Positions 5,277 through 6,421 of a stretch of DNA of 6,421 bases are shown in pieces. Origin of the DNA: an uncultured Lachnospiraceae bacterium (GTDB lineage Bacteria > Bacillota > Clostridia > Lachnospirales > Lachnospiraceae). The position numbers and the translations under genes were made by a program. Position 1 is the first letter of the stretch, and each line of letters begins with the position of its first letter. The stretch covers positions 1 to 6,421 of the forward strand of contig CAKRNI010000143.1 of assembly GCA_934370915.1 (NCBI GenBank), read 5' to 3'. Under the pieces are notes generated by a model. It was not told the DNA's origin. It worked only from the letters and a program-made list of their open reading frames with translations, and ran no database searches.

Positions 5277-5525
5277 ATGATCACAGGATTCATTCGCTTA
5301 ATCGCACCACTCCTTTTTAATCCGGTTTTTATTGGATTTATAGTTATCTTCTTTCTCATTTGCTGTGTTTTATTAATTGGAAAAAAAGAAACATCTTTTT
5401 TTCGATACCTAATATATGCGTATGTTATCATTTGTTTATTGTTTTTTATTTTTTTACTATGGTGTGTAATTGATTTTGGTAATAGCACACCCAAAGCTGA
5501 TCCTATTCCATATTTTATAAAATAA
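5277..5525 (+). CDS. Small hypothetical membrane protein
   Basis: An 82-residue protein not recognised from any family. It has two strongly hydrophobic segments, about 15-35 (ending in FFLICCVLLIG) and 43-67 (containing YVIICLLFFIFLLWCVIDF), joined by a short polar loop, GKKETSF, and followed by a polar tail, GNSTPKADP. It probably forms a helical hairpin in the inner membrane; a cleavable signal peptide is not evident. GAGGT at 5263-5267, nine bases before the ATG, supports translation. The gene is strikingly T- and A-rich compared with the GC-rich third positions of its neighbours, which suggests a different origin. A non-coding alternative is possible because T-rich DNA readily yields hydrophobic frames. 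Confidence 0.5.
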   Translation: MITGFIRLIAPLLFNPVFIGFIVIFFLICCVLLIGKKETSFFRYLIYAYVIICLLFFIFLLWCVIDFGNSTPKADPIPYFIK

Positions 5526-5544
5526 TAAATTTTCATCAAAGAAA

Positions 5545-5568
5545 TGGGGTTGTTACATTAACACCCCA
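5545..5568 (+). other. Stem-loop between the small membrane gene and the acetyltransferase
   Basis: TGGGGT (5545-5550) and GTT (5552-5554) pair with 5560-5568 around one bulged T and a 5-nt loop. It lies 20 bases after the small gene's stop codon, where a terminator is expected, but no T-run follows. It may stabilise that transcript's 3' end or lie in the acetyltransferase leader. Confidence 0.35.
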
Positions 5569-5618
5569 CTGGTAGTACACTGATTTCAATTTATACATCT
5601 CACGAAGGAGGTCCCAAC

Positions 5619-6188
5619 ATGGAAACCAACATCACCGTAAGAAACGCAAAATTATCCGACGCTCCGAGAATCCTTGATATCTACACCTATTATGTAGAAA
5701 ACACCGTGATCACCTTTGAATACGATGTTCCTTCCCTTGAAGAATTTGAGAACCGCATGATCGATATCATGAAAAAATATCCTTATCTCGTCATCGAACG
5801 TGACGGCAGGATCGAAGGCTACGCCTACGCCCATGCTTTCGTCGGCCGCGCCGCCTACGACTGGGCCAGTGAGCTCACGATCTATCTGGATCACAATGCA
5901 AAGAAATGCGGGCTTGGCAGAAAACTCTATGAAGCTCTGGCTGAGCGGCTCAAAGACATGGGAGTTCTGAATCTTTATGCCTGCATCGGATACCCGAAGG
6001 TTGAGGACGAGTATTTAAATAAGAACAGTGCCCAGTTCCATGAGCACCTTGGATTCCGTCTTTGCGGGACTTTTGAGAACTGCGGGTATAAGTTTAACCG
6101 GTGGTATGATATGATCTGGATGGAGAAGATCATTGGGGAACATAGGTCGGATCAGGCGGCGGTGAAGCCGTATTCCTATACTGAATAA
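5619..6188 (+). CDS. GNAT-family N-acetyltransferase, phosphinothricin/methionine-sulfoximine type
   Basis: A 189-residue cytoplasmic enzyme expected to transfer acetyl from acetyl-CoA to a primary amine. The order of motifs fits the phosphinothricin acetyltransferase-like branch: N-terminal IRV-type strand (VRNAKLSDAPRILDIY, 7-22), a TVITFEYD segment (29-36), the acetyl-CoA pyrophosphate loop KKCGLGR (95-101), and the C-terminal NSAQFHEHLGF (136-146) followed by GYKFNRWYDMIWME (156-169), matching the family's N-S-x-x-x-H-E-x-L-G-F and K-x-x-x-W-x-D patterns. Relatives acetylate methionine sulfoximine, methionine sulfone or phosphinothricin, but the natural substrate often differs, so no gene symbol is given. 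The ATG follows AAGGAGGT by six bases. A promoter is not clear: TATACA at 5592 lies too close to the ribosome site. The last 16 residues look like a variable tail. Confidence 0.88.
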   Translation: METNITVRNAKLSDAPRILDIYTYYVENTVITFEYDVPSLEEFENRMIDIMKKYPYLVIERDGRIEGYAYAHAFVGRAAYDWASELTIYLDHNAKKCGLGRKLYEALAERLKDMGVLNLYACIGYPKVEDEYLNKNSAQFHEHLGFRLCGTFENCGYKFNRWYDMIWMEKIIGEHRSDQAAVKPYSYTE

Positions 6189-6203
6189 TTTGGTGAGAGG
6201 TAC

Positions 6204-6410
6204 GCGCAGGGAGGGCCTGGGGCGCGGACACTTGAGGGATTCCGGGAGGGTTCCTCTAAGCTTGCCGAAGAATGCTAAGGACGGAGGACATATGCCACAA
6301 CTCGCTTCGCTCAGACAAGTGGCACATGTCCTCCAACGCATTCTCCGGCGAGCCAAGAGGAAGCCAGCTCCCTTCACCCAGGCGGTCCGTGCCCCAGGTC
6401 TTCCCTGCGC
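6204..6410. repeat. 207-nt giant imperfect palindrome (long hairpin element)
   Basis: The outer arms 6204-6229 and 6385-6410 pair over 26 consecutive positions with no mismatch, allowing three G-T wobbles. Further blocks pair inward: 6251-6257/6356-6362, 6260-6267/6346-6353, 6269-6275/6338-6344, 6283-6291/6326-6334 and 6293-6298/6319-6324, leaving a 20-nt apical loop (6299-6318). About 70 pairs form in all. It starts 16 bases after the acetyltransferase stop codon. Pairing stops sharply at both outer ends, as in a discrete inserted element. No target duplication is visible, though only 11 bases remain on the right. No credible gene lies inside and no T-run follows in the window. Confidence 0.85.
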
Positions 6411-6421
6411 TGTGTATTGGC

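Noticed and set aside
5243..5539. 98-residue minus-strand frame opposite the small membrane gene
   Set aside because: It has no good ribosome site and a basic low-complexity protein; the plus-strand frame has the better start.
6015..6377. 120-residue minus-strand frame across the acetyltransferase end and the giant palindrome
   Set aside because: It is antisense to the acetyltransferase and runs into one palindrome arm; the protein is compositionally odd and unsupported.
6189..6421. CRISPR array or tRNA after the acetyltransferase
   Set aside because: The repeats are inverted rather than spaced direct repeats, and no cloverleaf or CCA end is present.

Overview
The window looks like chromosomal sequence from an anaerobic Firmicute, most likely a Lachnospiraceae-type clostridium. 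This is inferred from consensus AGGAGG ribosome binding sites, low-GC-type sigma-A promoters, mid-range base composition, and the mix of a fermentative L-lactate dehydrogenase, an aldo/keto reductase fused to a 2x[4Fe-4S] ferredoxin domain, and a protein resembling DUF3877. No rRNA, tRNA, CRISPR array, transposase gene or phage gene is visible.

Layout. (1) 1-1382, plus strand: an AT-rich promoter with a 16-bp palindromic operator candidate, then a 132-bp transposase-less insertion (94-225) with 13-bp terminal inverted repeats and a perfect 8-bp target duplication, then L-lactate dehydrogenase, ended by two tandem hairpins. (2) 1387-3048, minus strand: a two-gene unit of aldo/keto reductase-ferredoxin followed by the DUF3877-like gene. 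(3) 3049-3370: a compact divergent control region with two back-to-back consensus promoters that share their -35 bases and two copies of a 14-bp repeat, one at each promoter. (4) 3371-4045, plus strand: a TetR-family regulator, the obvious candidate to bind those repeats. (5) 4035-4949, minus strand: an auxin-efflux-carrier (AEC) type permease with its own promoter, convergent with and overlapping the regulator by 11 bp. (6) 4950-5618: a long spacer with an unexplained stem-loop and a T-rich gene for an 82-residue two-helix membrane protein. (7) 5619-6188, plus strand: a GNAT acetyltransferase of the phosphinothricin/methionine-sulfoximine type, followed at once by a 207-nt giant imperfect palindrome (6204-6410).

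How the parts may work together. The TetR regulator, the reductase and the DUF3877-like gene form one regulatory module, probably answering a small aldehyde, ketone or redox-active ligand. The permease may belong to it or may be independent. Lactate dehydrogenase is a separate unit for pyruvate-linked NADH reoxidation. Its mRNA leader has apparently been lengthened by the mobile element, which lies between promoter and ribosome binding site. The strongest non-coding findings are this IS66-like miniature element, the mirror-image divergent promoter pair, and the giant palindrome after the acetyltransferase.
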